The notes beneath the pieces were generated by a model. That model did not search any database and was not told the DNA's origin. It saw only the letters and a list, made by a program, of their open reading frames with translations. From assembly GCA_028751875.1 (NCBI GenBank), contig CM054138.1:36752748-36816747 (forward strand): DNA of 64,000 bases. The letters are read 5' to 3'. Made by a program: the position numbers and the translations under genes. Positions 11,361 through 21,005 of this stretch are shown in pieces. The DNA comes from Rapana venosa (Eukaryota; Mollusca; Gastropoda; Neogastropoda; Muricidae). Numbering within the stretch: position 1 is the first letter of the stretch; every line of letters begins with the position of its first letter.

Positions 11361-11894
11361 GGGCTCTCTGTGAATTTTTCAAGCTAGACTTTGTGTGTTA
11401 CGCTCTTCCCTTTTCCATGAAACTGTCATGCCCACAGTGCTATTGTAGTTGGTGATTTTTTGCATTTTAACTGATCTTTAAAACGTTTCCATCGTTTTTA
11501 TGTTAACATTTCTCCCAAATTAACCAGTATACGGTTAGTAATTAGTACAAAAAATTTTTAACTGCAAAATATGAAACAGATGTTTGCTGTGATTTAAAAA
11601 ATTTTGATTCACCGTTCCCCTTGCCTCTTCTTTTCGTATTGCCCCGGCGCTGTGAAGTTGTGACGGGCAGGGCAGATGTGTAAACAGTAGTTTGGTGCAT
11701 GTGTACCTTGAGCCCTGTGGCCAAGGGACTGAACTCAAATAAACACTGACAATTTACCGTCACTGGAAGGCAGTGAGACTGTTTTCCCTTGAGCAAGAAC
11801 GCACAAACTTACTTTGGAAAATGTCACAATAGGACATCGACATGTCACATCCCACTTCATTGTCATGCAATTTTTTGACTAGCGTTTTGCTCAA

Positions 11895-13377
11895 ATTCAG
11901 CAAGAACTTCAGCTTCAGTCTACCCATATCAAAACTGTCATAGATGAAAGATTCAGAAAGCTAGACAACAACATGGCACAAGTTTTAAATGAGATGAGTA
12001 AGATGAGACAGGTGGTGGAAGAAAACAGACAAGACATTGATGATCTGAAGGAAGACAGCAAAACAATTTCAGACAGACTTGACCGACTTGAAAAAAATCT
12101 TGAACAGATTGAACAAGATGCAAAATCCTGCAATGTGATATTCTTTAACCACTAGACTGCCTTACCCCGGAAATTTTGCGGGGCTAAACGTGCACCCTAT
12201 ACGCCTTACAACGCGGAAAATTTCCGGGGTGTCGAACTGAAGTAAACAAGCCTGCTTCCTTGACTACAGTAGAAGGGAAAGAACTCCAAAATTAAGGGAG
12301 ATCACTCTCCTGTTGCTTGACAACATCCAGCTGCAAAAACCGTAGCAAAAACGATCGTTTTTTCGCTCGTATTTTGTGTTTTTATGCATGACTGCTTGGG
12401 AAGTTCTTGTTCAAAATGGCTGACACTTCTTATTGAAGGCATAAATAACTTTACACAGCTGTAAAAGTGGCAAATAAAACTGTAGATTTACCTACCTAAC
12501 AGTGATGAAAATGATCGTGTATGATTCAGGTGATCGTGCATTAAAAAAAAAAGAATGAGATTTGGCCTAGACTTATGTTTGACGTTATTGAGAATGACAG
12601 TAATGATAAAGAAATCGTATTTATGGTCGATTTTTTACATTTTAAATATATTTTCGCATTGAAATATCATGCTAACTAATTTGAGCTTGCCTCGAAGTAA
12701 TCAACGATATATATACTGTCATTGGGCAGACTATCAGGAATATTCATGTAGTAGTTTCTGAGTAAGAGGGATATGAATATAGCAGTGGTACATAAGAATT
12801 TTATTCCCCGGCATATAGGGTGCACTTGCACTGAGCAGTTAAGAGGTTAATGTTGAAGAAGACATTCAGAAAAACAAGGTCTCAGGTACGGAGATCATCA
12901 CAGACTTCCTGAATTCCTTTGATTCTACAACCAGCTGTCACCAGGAAGACATCATCAGGGCCTTTCGTCTTGGGAAACCTCGAGCCCGCGGAAGCAGTCC
13001 TTGGCCAGTTTTGGTCCAGTTCAGTCGCTGGGCCTACAAAATGGCTGTTCTGGGGGATTCTCATCTCAGAGACTACGTCAGATGGAATGGGGTCAGTGTT
13101 GCCGCTGACCTTACGTCACACCAAAAAGAATTGGTTGACTTTTACCGTTGCCAGGGAAAGATAGCCTACATTTTCGATGGAAAATTACAGGTGAAAGAAA
13201 GACAAGCAGCACACACAAAGTCATGGCTTTCTGAAGCAGAAGGCATGGGGATACAGAATCTGTGCTGGACATTGAGGACTGGCCCCATCACCATCACGTC
13301 AGACTTTTTCCCTCTTTCATCTCAAAACTGCCCCTGCCTTCAACAGCCAACATCCCATTACCCTGCCAAAGCCTACA

Positions 13378-13380
<3 letters not shown>
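11895..13380 (+). pseudogene. LINE B ORF1, interrupted by a MITE
   Basis: The first piece (to 12144) is a coiled coil (EMSKMRQVVEENRQDIDDLK...RLDRLEKNLEQIEQDA) followed by CNVIFFN, the start of an RRM-like domain. The domain continues in the same frame after the MITE at 12851 with VEEDIQKNKV, EDIIRAFRLGKPRA, VLVQFSRW, and a C-terminal segment (DYVRWNGVSVAADLT...VDFYRCQGKIAYIFDGKLQVKER). If the MITE and one TTAA are ignored, the frame is continuous. The fold resembles L1-type ORF1p, but the sequence differs clearly from LINE A ORF1. The frame runs into a GT microsatellite at 13381. Confidence 0.7.
12145..12850 (+). mobile_element. piggyBac-like MITE 1 (706 bp with both TTAA)
   Basis: The element is bounded by TTAA at 12145-12148 and 12847-12850. 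Just inside, the left end reads CCACTAGACTGCC and the right end, inverted, reads CCTCTTAACTGC: imperfect terminal inverted repeats beginning CC. Subterminal GTGCACCCTATA occurs at both ends. TTAA duplication plus CC-starting repeats is the piggyBac signature. No transposase is encoded, so it is non-autonomous. The same element lies inverted at 19168-19886. It interrupts LINE B ORF1 between phenylalanine and asparagine codons without changing the frame on either side. Confidence 0.8.

Positions 13381-13437
<57 letters not shown>
13381..13437 (+). repeat. (TG)n microsatellite
   Basis: An uninterrupted TG tract of nearly 60 bases joins LINE B ORF1 to the very end of the endonuclease (EFDHLPIVM). 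Most of the endonuclease domain, including the WN and GDFN motifs, is missing at this point, so the tract marks a deletion. Confidence 0.9.
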
Positions 13438-13441
<4 letters not shown>

Positions 13442-15403
13442 ATTGTTGCCATTGATATAAAAAAACGTGACTGAGTTTGATCACTTACCAATTGTTATGA
13501 CGATTAACTGGAATGATGACATAATTGAAGATAATAATAAAGAAGAGAGCAAAGAGACAAATATTGATACAGAAAAACTTGTCTGGAAAGAGGATAAGAA
13601 AGAGGACTTCATTAGATCACTAAGTAGTAACATAATTCAAGAAAATATTAAAATGGCTATGATTTACTCGACAGTGATATAGATAAGGGTTTAGATCTTT
13701 TTGTCCAGTGTTTAAAGGAATCCAGCCAATGCATATTAGTGAAAACTGTCAAGAGACAGAGAAAGCAGTCAGAATGGTTTGATTCTGAGTGTTATCAAGT
13801 AAAAAAGGAAACTAGAAAAGCTTTGAATATTTTTAGAAAAATAAAAAATGATAACAGACTTGTGTATGTCACAGCACGAAAAAAGTATAAAAAGTTATTA
13901 AAATCCAAAAGACAAGCATTTAGAAAGCTAAAAGTAGAGTCTCTCACTACAAATATGTCTAACTCGGCACTTTTCTGGAAAGAACTTCGAAGTATGGGCT
14001 GTAATGATAAAGAGAAAATTAAAAATAATATAAAAACTTCAGACTGGGTAATTTATTTTTAAAGTGTGTTTCAAAGTAATGAAACTTCCCTTAATCAGCA
14101 TGCACATATAGATGTTAATTTGTCTGAAGAGAGTGAACATGAACTCAACAAAGAGATATCTGAAGAAGAAGTACGTAGAGCTGTAAATAAGTTGAAGGGT
14201 GGAAAAGCCAGTGGAATTGATGGAATTATGGCTGAAATGTTAAAAAATGGTAGCAGTGAGGTTAATAGCTTTCTTATCAAGCTTTTCAATACTATATTCA
14301 GCAAGGGTATTTATCCTCATGTTTGGTCAAAGGCTGTGATAATACCAATTAATAAGAAAGGAGATTTAGATAATGCAGACAATTACAGGGGCGTTTCCCT
14401 GCTTAGCATCTTATCAAAGTGTTGTACATCCATACTTAACTCAAGACTGTATGAATGGCTAGAAAATAATGATCTCATTTGTGAAAATCAGGCAGGTTTT
14501 CGAAAAAAATCAGATTTTTAACCTCTATGCAGTAGTGGAAAAATGTATGTCAAAGAAAGGCAAAAAGCTTTATGTTGCTTTTGTAGACTTCAAGAAAGCC
14601 TTTGATTCAGTCAGGCATGAAAAACTTCTTGAATGTATTGCAAACCAAGGTATAAGGGGTAAGTTCTTTGCTACATTATCAGCTATGTATATGTTGTATA
14701 TATGTATATGTATATGTCATGTGTCAGAGTTAATGATGAATTGCCAGAGTTTTTTGAGTGCCCAATAGGTGTAAGACAAGGCTGTGTACTAAGCCCTACA
14801 TTGTTTACAATGTTCATCAACCAGTTGGCTAATCATGTTAATGAAAAGCGCAGGCATGGAATCCAAATACTGCCTCAGATTTTTGAACTATTTATATTAC
14901 TGTTTGCAGATGACCTAGCTTTACTTTCAGCGATCCTCATTTGGATTACAGCAGCAACTGAATATTCTGCAAACTTATTGTGATAACATGCAGTTAAATG
15001 TTAATATTAATAAAACTAAGGTCATGATATTTAGAAAAGGGGGATTTTTAGCAAAATATGAAAAATGGTTTTATAAGGGTGTTAAGCTGGATGTAGTTAA
15101 TCAATATTGCTATTTACGTTTCACTTTTACAACAAAGATAAGTACAAAGTTTGGCACTGAGAAACTAGTAATTAAAGGTAAAAAAGCAGTCATCCAGTTA
15201 AACAAAGCATTTAATAGGTATAAAGAAATGAATGCAAGCACGTTTTTTAAGGTTTTTGATGAAAAAGTTCCAATGTCAATGTCGCTGACATTGGCAGTGA
15301 CCACGACCTTGTACTTACCACCATCAAGCTGAAACTGAAAGCAAAACAACAGCCAAAAAACCCACGCATAAGATTTGATCTGGAAAAACTCAAATACCCA
15401 ACA

Positions 15404-18293
15404 GTGGTTGAGATCTTCCAAGCCAACATTGGAGGAAAGTTCGCCGCACTCACAGCCATCGACAGTGATGTGGACACACTAGCCAACAACATCAAAGAAG
15501 TGCTAATGACAGCAGCAGAAGAAACATTAGGAAGAAGCAGAACAAAGAAACAACCCTGGGTGACAAATGAGGTTCTCGACCTCTGCGACAAAAGAAGAGA
15601 GCTTAAGAAACAAAAGTTCACAAGTCAAGAAGCCAATAACAAATACAGGAATAGCCACAGAGAAGTAAGGAAAAAGATGAGAGAAGCCAAAGAAGCTTGG
15701 ATAGAAGAACAATGCCACAGCATCGAAGTTGGAATGGCCAAGGGAAACAGCAAAACAGCTTACGACACTCTGAAATCACTAACTAAAACCACACAGCCTA
15801 AAGCCTCTTTTAATGAAGACAAAGAAGGAAATCTTTTAACTGAAAGCAATGCCATCCTCCAACGCTGGACGGAATACTGTGAGGGATTGTATAACTACCC
15901 ACTACGCCCAGATACCAACATAGTTTCTGACAAACCCCCTGAACACCAAGATAAAGACCCACCAATACTAAGGTGTGAAGTAGACACAGCTATTAAACAA
16001 TTGAAGAAGGGAAAGTCCCCTGGAATCGATAACATCTCAGCTGAACTCATAAAAAATGGAGGGAAACCAGCCGCCATGGCGCAGTGGTTAGCGCCTTGGG
16101 TTACGGACTGGAAGGTCGCGGGTTCGATTCCCATAAGAGTCATAGGGATTTTTCGGACTCCGGCCGGCTCCTACCCAGAGTGAGTGTGCTGTGGGCTCAG
16201 TGGGAAGACTGGGACCACACAGTTGAGCTTCATCCACTTAACGGATGCGAGTTTGAGAGTGTTGCTCAAATTACCTGACCAACACTGCAGGTGTCTGTAT
16301 CTCTCGGGCCTGGTTGACGCCGAGATATATTATGATAGTAAGCGTAGAGTACAACCCTGTCAAGTAGTCTCAAAGCATATGCACTTCCACAGCAGCATAA
16401 TTACGTCATCCTCATTGTCATTGATCATCATGCAATTAAAAAAATTGCCTCTGATTCGGTGGTCCCAGTTTCTCTGGTCTCATGGTGACCTCATATTCGG
16501 TTTGCCCATACACTTCTGTGCCTGTGATGAGTTTGTCCAAAGACTTTGGGGTTGGAGGTTCGCGGGGGGCGGTCGTTGGAGGGACGTTGTGGTGGTTGCC
16601 ACCTCGGGTGGGCAACTCACTCAGTCTGGCTCCGCGACTGAGCTAATACTGTCGTTAGTAGGGGGCTTAGTAGGTGGTGTCCTGCGTATGTTAGCTCAGA
16701 ACAGGCACTACTGAACACCGCCAAAGTGACCCAGCAGCAGTGCAGGGCCCCTCTGGCTGGTGGCCCTACGGCGGCCTGATAGTGATTGGCTCCCTGTGGA
16801 CCTCCGACTCTGAGGATGAGACATAACAAATCTGGGTATGGTTGTGGTGGGGCGATTGGAATGAGCGGCGTGGGAACAGCAGGACGGGGGACGTCACAGA
16901 AGATGAGGCAGCAAAATAAAAACAAAAAAAAAATGGAGGGAATGAAACAGCAAGGCGATTCACAGAACTTTGTCGGAAGATTCACGACACCAAAGAATGG
17001 CCAAAAGAATGGACACAGTCTCTTGTAATACCCCTACCAAAGAAAGGAAACCTCAAGCAATGCCAGAACTACAGAACCATCGGTCTCATAAGCCATCCTA
17101 TCAAGATCGTGCTGCGGATAGTCCTCAACAGACTGAAAAACCAAGCGGAAAAACTCCTGGCAGAAGAACAAGCCGGCTTTAGACCAAAACGCAGCACAAT
17201 GGAACAAATTTTCAATTTGAGAATTCTGATAGAGAAACATCTCCAACACCAAAAAGACTTGTATCACAATTTCATAGACTTCAAAAAGGCCTTTGACAGG
17301 GTATGGCATGACGGCCTCTGGCAAGTACTCAGGCACTTCAACATTGACAACTGCCTCATTGAAGTCATCAAGGCACTGTACGAGAACGCAAGAAGTGCAG
17401 TTTTCATGAACAATCACATGGGCGAGTTCTTCAAGACCACGGTTGGGGTCCGTCAGGGCTGCCTTCTCTCACCTGTACTCGAAAACATCATGACAGAGAC
17501 ACTGCAAAACCACCACACTTCCATCTCCATTGGTGGAAGACCCCTTTGCAACCTCAGATTTGCAGATGACATTGACCTCATGGGCGGCAGCAAACAAGAA
17601 CTGCAAAACCTCACAGATAGTCTATCAGATCGAGCGAGCACATACGGCATGGAGGTCAGTACAGAGAAATCAAAGATCATGGTCAACAGCGCAAGCAATG
17701 ACAGCATGGAAATAAAAATGAATGGAGAAATACCGGAAGAGATGAGCCAATTCAAATACTTAGGCTCCATCCTAACAAAAGATGGCACATCAAACAATGA
17801 AGTGAAAGCTCGCATTGCAACAACAACATCTGCTCTAGCCAGACTCAAGAGGATCATCGGAAGCAACAACATCAGCTTCTGCACCAAATATCACCTCTAC
17901 AAATCCCTCGTGATATCTATCCTCCTATATGGCTGTGAATCATGGACTCTGTCAGCAGAGCTAGAGAGGAGAATCCAAGCATTCGAGAACAAGTGCCACA
18001 GAAGACTCCTCAAAATATCATACAAAGAACACAAGACCAACAACTATGTGAAAGAAGAAATCAAAAAGAACCAAGAACCTCTGCTCTCCACCATAAAGAG
18101 GAGAAAACTGATGTGGTTTGGTCACACCACAAGACACAACACCTTAGCAAAAACCATCTTGCAAGGAACAGTCAAAGGCAAGAGAAGGAGAGGCCGCCAA
18201 AAGAAATCATGGGTTGACAACATCAAAGACTGGACCGCCCATCCCCTGCAACACCTTCTACTAGCCACACAGGATCGTGAAGCATGGAAATAG
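15404..18293 (+). pseudogene. RTE reverse transcriptase ORF, split by a SINE, otherwise nearly intact
   Basis: The first frame (from 15404) holds the linker (TKKQPWVTNEVLDLCDKRRE...) and the RT start (KKGKSPGIDNISAELIKNGG). After the SINE the same protein continues near 16943 with FTELCRKIHDTKEWPKEW, PLPKKGNL, EEQAGFRPKRST, NFIDFKKAFDRV, VGVRQGCLLSPVL, LRFADDIDLMGGS and the C-terminal domain, ending TAG at 18293. Between SPVL and ENIMTETLQ about five residues of the usual spacing seem missing. The catalytic FADD box is present. The long clean frame suggests relatively recent insertion. Confidence 0.8.
16066..16927 (+). mobile_element. Long tRNA-type SINE (862 bp) with perfect target duplication
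   Basis: AAAAAATGGAGGGAA occurs at 16051-16065 and again at 16928-16942, an exact 15-bp duplication. The element starts with a tRNA-like head: A-box region TGGCGCAGTGGTTAGCGCC (from 16077) and B box GGTTCGATTCC (16121-16131), an internal RNA polymerase III promoter. It ends in an A-rich tail (about 16914-16927). The body between about 16300 and 16900 is unrelated to the other SINEs here and includes G-rich stretches. 862 bp is long for a SINE. It could be a composite, for example a SINE mobilising flanking DNA. Confidence 0.8.
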
Positions 18294-19167
18294 ATCTCTG
18301 TCGCGTCTTCTCTCATGTCCCCCCTACGTCCTTTGGGACATGGGACTGAGTGAGTTAGTGAGTGATGTTAAAGTTCAGCCTATTTTGTTATATGCTTCAG
18401 AAATATGTAGTAGAATGGGCCATATTGAAAAAGTTCACATGTCAGCAAGTAAGAGGTTTTTAGGAGTTCCAATAAGAACACCCAATAAAATGGTGTATGG
18501 TGAATTGGGTAGGTATCCTCTTTATATTAATTATTATACTAATGTTATTAAATACTGGTTTAAGTTACTACAAATGAGTTCAAACAGATTGCCATACGGT
18601 AGCCTATGAAATGCTATTGGAACTAGATAAACATGGAAAAGAATGCTGGGTATCAAAAATAAGAGAATTTTTGTGCAAAACAGGATTTAATATTGTATGG
18701 TTACAACAAGGTGTTGGTGATGAAAAGGCTTTTTTACATGTATTTAAGCAAAGATTAGTAGGTATGTTCATTCAAGAGTGGCATGTTTATTCAAGAGCGG
18801 CATGGAACCATAAGAGATAAAAAGAGGTATGAAAATTATAGATCATTCAAAACTATCTTTGGAAAAGAGGAATACATTGACTTTATAGATACTTACTGTC
18901 TTTTAGTTGCTATTACACAGGTTAGATTAAATGTTTTGCCTCTTATGAATAATGTTCATAGATACAGTATTAATGATCAAGAAAAGTTCTGTCCATTTTG
19001 TAAAACAAAAGTCAAAAACGAAGCCCATTTTTTGTTCAAATGTCCAGTGTACTCAGATCTAAGGGATAAGTTTTTGGCCGAATGTATTAATATACCATTG
19101 TCAGTTTTACTTGTAACATCAAATAGAGAACGTAGCCATTATATATCCAGATATATTTTTCATTCTT

Positions 19168-19886
19168 TTAACCTCTTAACTGCCCAGTGCAAGTGCACCC
19201 TATATGCCGGGGAATAAAATTCTTATGTACCACTGCTATGTTCATATCCCTCTTACTCAGAAACTATTACATGAATATTCCTGATAGTCTACCCAATGAC
19301 AGTATATATATCGTAGACTACTTTGAGGCAAGCTCAAATTAGTTAGCATGATATTTCACTGCGAAAATATATTTAAAATGTAAAACATCGACCATAAATA
19401 CGATTTCTTCATCACCACTGTCATTCGAGTACCCCCCATCTCAATAATGTCAAACTATGTCTAGGCCAAATCTCATTCATTGTTTTTTAAATAAAACCGA
19501 TCTCCTGAATCATACGCGATCTTTTTTTCATCAATGTTAGGTAAATTTTACAGTTTATTTGTCACTTTTACAGCTGTGTAAAGTTTTTTATGCCTTCAAC
19601 AAGAAGTGTCAGCAATTTTGAACAAGAAATTCCCCAAGCAGTCATGCATAAAAACACAAAATACGAGCGAAAAACGATCGTTTTTGCCACGGTTTTTGCA
19701 GCTCGATGTTGCCAAGCAACAGGAGAGTGACCTCCATTAATTTTGGAGTTGTTTCCCTTTAACTGTAGTCAAGGAAGCAGGCTTGTTTACTTCGGTTCGA
19801 CACCCCGGAAATTTTCCGGGTTGTTGGCGTATAGGGTGCACGTTTAGCCCCGGAGAATTTCCGGGGTAAGGCAGTCTAGTGGTTAA
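19168..19886 (-). mobile_element. piggyBac-like MITE 2 (719 bp with both TTAA), inverted relative to MITE 1
   Basis: It is bounded by TTAA at 19168-19171 and 19883-19886. Left inside end is CCTCTTAACTGCC, right end inverted is CCACTAGACTGCC. It is the reverse complement of MITE 1 along its length with scattered differences. It splits the last codons of LINE B ORF2: the frame upstream ends SRYIFHSF and continues after the element as NRMKKLL to the stop at 19921. Confidence 0.8.
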
Positions 19887-20159
19887 TAGAATGAAGAAAT
19901 TGCTGTGTCAACATATCAGTTAATGATGGGTGTGTTAAAGCTTTTTATTTACATGTATGATCCAGATCCTGAATCGTAATGTATTTTGATTCATACCGAT
20001 TTTTATGTCTACTATCTAAAATATTGATGCAGTATGTCATGAATGTGTATCAAATGCTAACCTTGTTTGAGTTATGAGCCTCAAAGAATGGGTTGTTGTT
20101 TTTTGTGTTTGATCACAATTTGTATACCAATATATTGGTTTTCCTCTTTCCCCCAAACT

Positions 20160-20223
20160 CCATGTATTTTGGCCTAAGGCCAATGTACATATTAAAACTG
20201 TTCAGAGTTCAGAGTTCTCTCTG
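20160..20223 (+). promoter_or_regulatory. LINE B 3' terminal signature
   Basis: The tail has GGCCTAAGGCC, able to form a short hairpin, then a TACAT-ATTAAAA stretch, then repeated CAGAGTTC and CTCTCT. Closely related tails occur at about 29580-29627, 30110-30153 and 34305-34345. In non-LTR elements the 3' end is what the reverse transcriptase recognises; assigning that role here is inference. Confidence 0.6.
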
Positions 20224-20599
20224 AGAGAAAAATACATTCCTTTGAAATAACACAAAAGACCTGTTTCATCGGTTAGTTTCGCTTTTGACGTCGTCAAAAC
20301 AGACCGTTATGCATAATCTTTCTGTGTTTCTTTTTAAATCTTTCAAAAGACGAAGTTGTTTAATTGGGTAAAGCAAACAGCTAAGACCCACTTTACGTTT
20401 GATTATAATCATGATGTGTGTGATTGGGTGGGTACAATAATAATAATAATAATGATAATGTATGGAGTTTATATAGCGCTGAATCTTGTAAAGCAACAAA
20501 TCAAAGCGAATGAATGATGAATTATTATGTTGCACATGATGATCTGTAATTACCCCCTTCCAATGGGGCAATGGTCTTATGGAATAAATCTTCGTTGTC
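20224..20599. other. Intronic stretch after LINE B
   Basis: It contains an (AAT)n-like tract near 20437-20452 and a segment TATATAGCGCTGAATC that resembles part of a SINE or LINE tail. No gene was seen. Confidence 0.4.
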
Positions 20600-20830
20600 A
20601 TTGTCTCTCGCTCTCTTTCTCTGTCTGTCTGTCTCTCTCTGGTCTCTCTCTCTCTCAAAAACAAGACTTTGACACTGGCTTTAACCTATCATGTAATCTA
20701 GACCTAGATCTTTCTCTCTGAATGTGGAAATATATATGTGGCCTCTCTCTCTCTCTCTGTGTAGGTGGGGATTTGGGGGGGGGGGGGGGGAGGGGAACTT
20801 TGATATTGGCTTTTACCTTTTTCCCCCCTC

Positions 20831-20864
<34 letters not shown>

Positions 20865-21005
20865 AATTGTAATTGAAATATAAATTTTACTTGATCTCTC
20901 TCTTTCTCTCTCTCTCACTCGTTCTCTCTCTCTCTCTCGCTCTCTTTCTCTGTCTGTCTCTCTGCCTCTCTCTCTCTGAGTCTCGCTCTCTCTCTCTCTC
21001 GGAAG
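20600..21005 (+). repeat. TC-rich satellite, second block, with a long poly-C run
   Basis: CT-tracts flank the two satellite half-units. One starts ACAAGACTTTGACACTGGCT at 20661. The other starts CTTTGATATTGGCTTTTACC at about 20799. A poly-G run (20775-20790) and a C-run of about 40 (20824-20863) separate them, and a long CT tract follows (20897-21000). The homopolymer lengths are probably unreliable. Confidence 0.75.

Larger units (their letters stand above)
15271..18363 (+). mobile_element. RTE-type LINE inserted in LINE B, 5'-truncated
   Basis: The flanks GATGAAAAAGTTC (15258-15270) and GATGTTAAAGTTC (18364-18376) form a 13-bp duplication with two mismatches. The interior starts inside the endonuclease C-terminus (ADIGSDHDLVLTTIKL) and proceeds through RT to a C-terminal WFGHTTRHNTLAKTILQG and a GRQKKSWVDNIKDWT tail, a pattern typical of RTE-like elements of invertebrates. 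It ends in a short TGAGTGAG-type repeat (about 18345-18363). About 862 bp in the middle are a SINE. Confidence 0.8.
13440..19923 (+). pseudogene. LINE B ORF2 (reverse transcriptase), split by RTE and MITE insertions
   Basis: From the endonuclease end (FDHLPIVMTINW) it runs through a basic linker (WFDSECYQVKK...) into RT: GGKASGIDGI, NADNYRGVSLLSI, ENQAGF, AFVDFKKAFDSV, IGVRQGCVLSP, LFADDLALL and FRKGGFLAKYEKW. It breaks at 15270 and resumes at 18364 with DVKVQPILLYASEI, the connection domain and the zinc region CPFCKTKVKNEAHFLFKC. It breaks again at 19168 and ends after 19887 with a short basic tail, stop at 19921-19923. Several frameshifts exist (near 13680, 14062, 14520, 14690, 14935). The copy is inactive. 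Confidence 0.8.
11358..20223 (+). mobile_element. LINE B: non-LTR retrotransposon carrying four later insertions
   Basis: It begins directly after a CT tract and ends with a GGCCTAAGGCC hairpin, TACATATTAAAA, repeated GAGTTC and CTCTCTGAG at about 20223. The backbone is: 5' UTR 11358 to about 11890, ORF1 (two pieces), a GT tract replacing most of the endonuclease, ORF2 RT (two main pieces), the zinc region, and a 3' UTR 19924-20223. Insertions are two TTAA-flanked MITEs (12145-12850, 19168-19886) and an RTE copy (15271-18363) that itself holds a SINE (16066-16927). Without insertions the backbone is about 4.3 kb. It belongs with LINE C by RT sequence. Confidence 0.8.

Noticed and set aside
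16077..16150. A tRNA gene
   Set aside because: A and B boxes exist but the arms do not form a proper cloverleaf, and exact target duplications show it is a SINE head.
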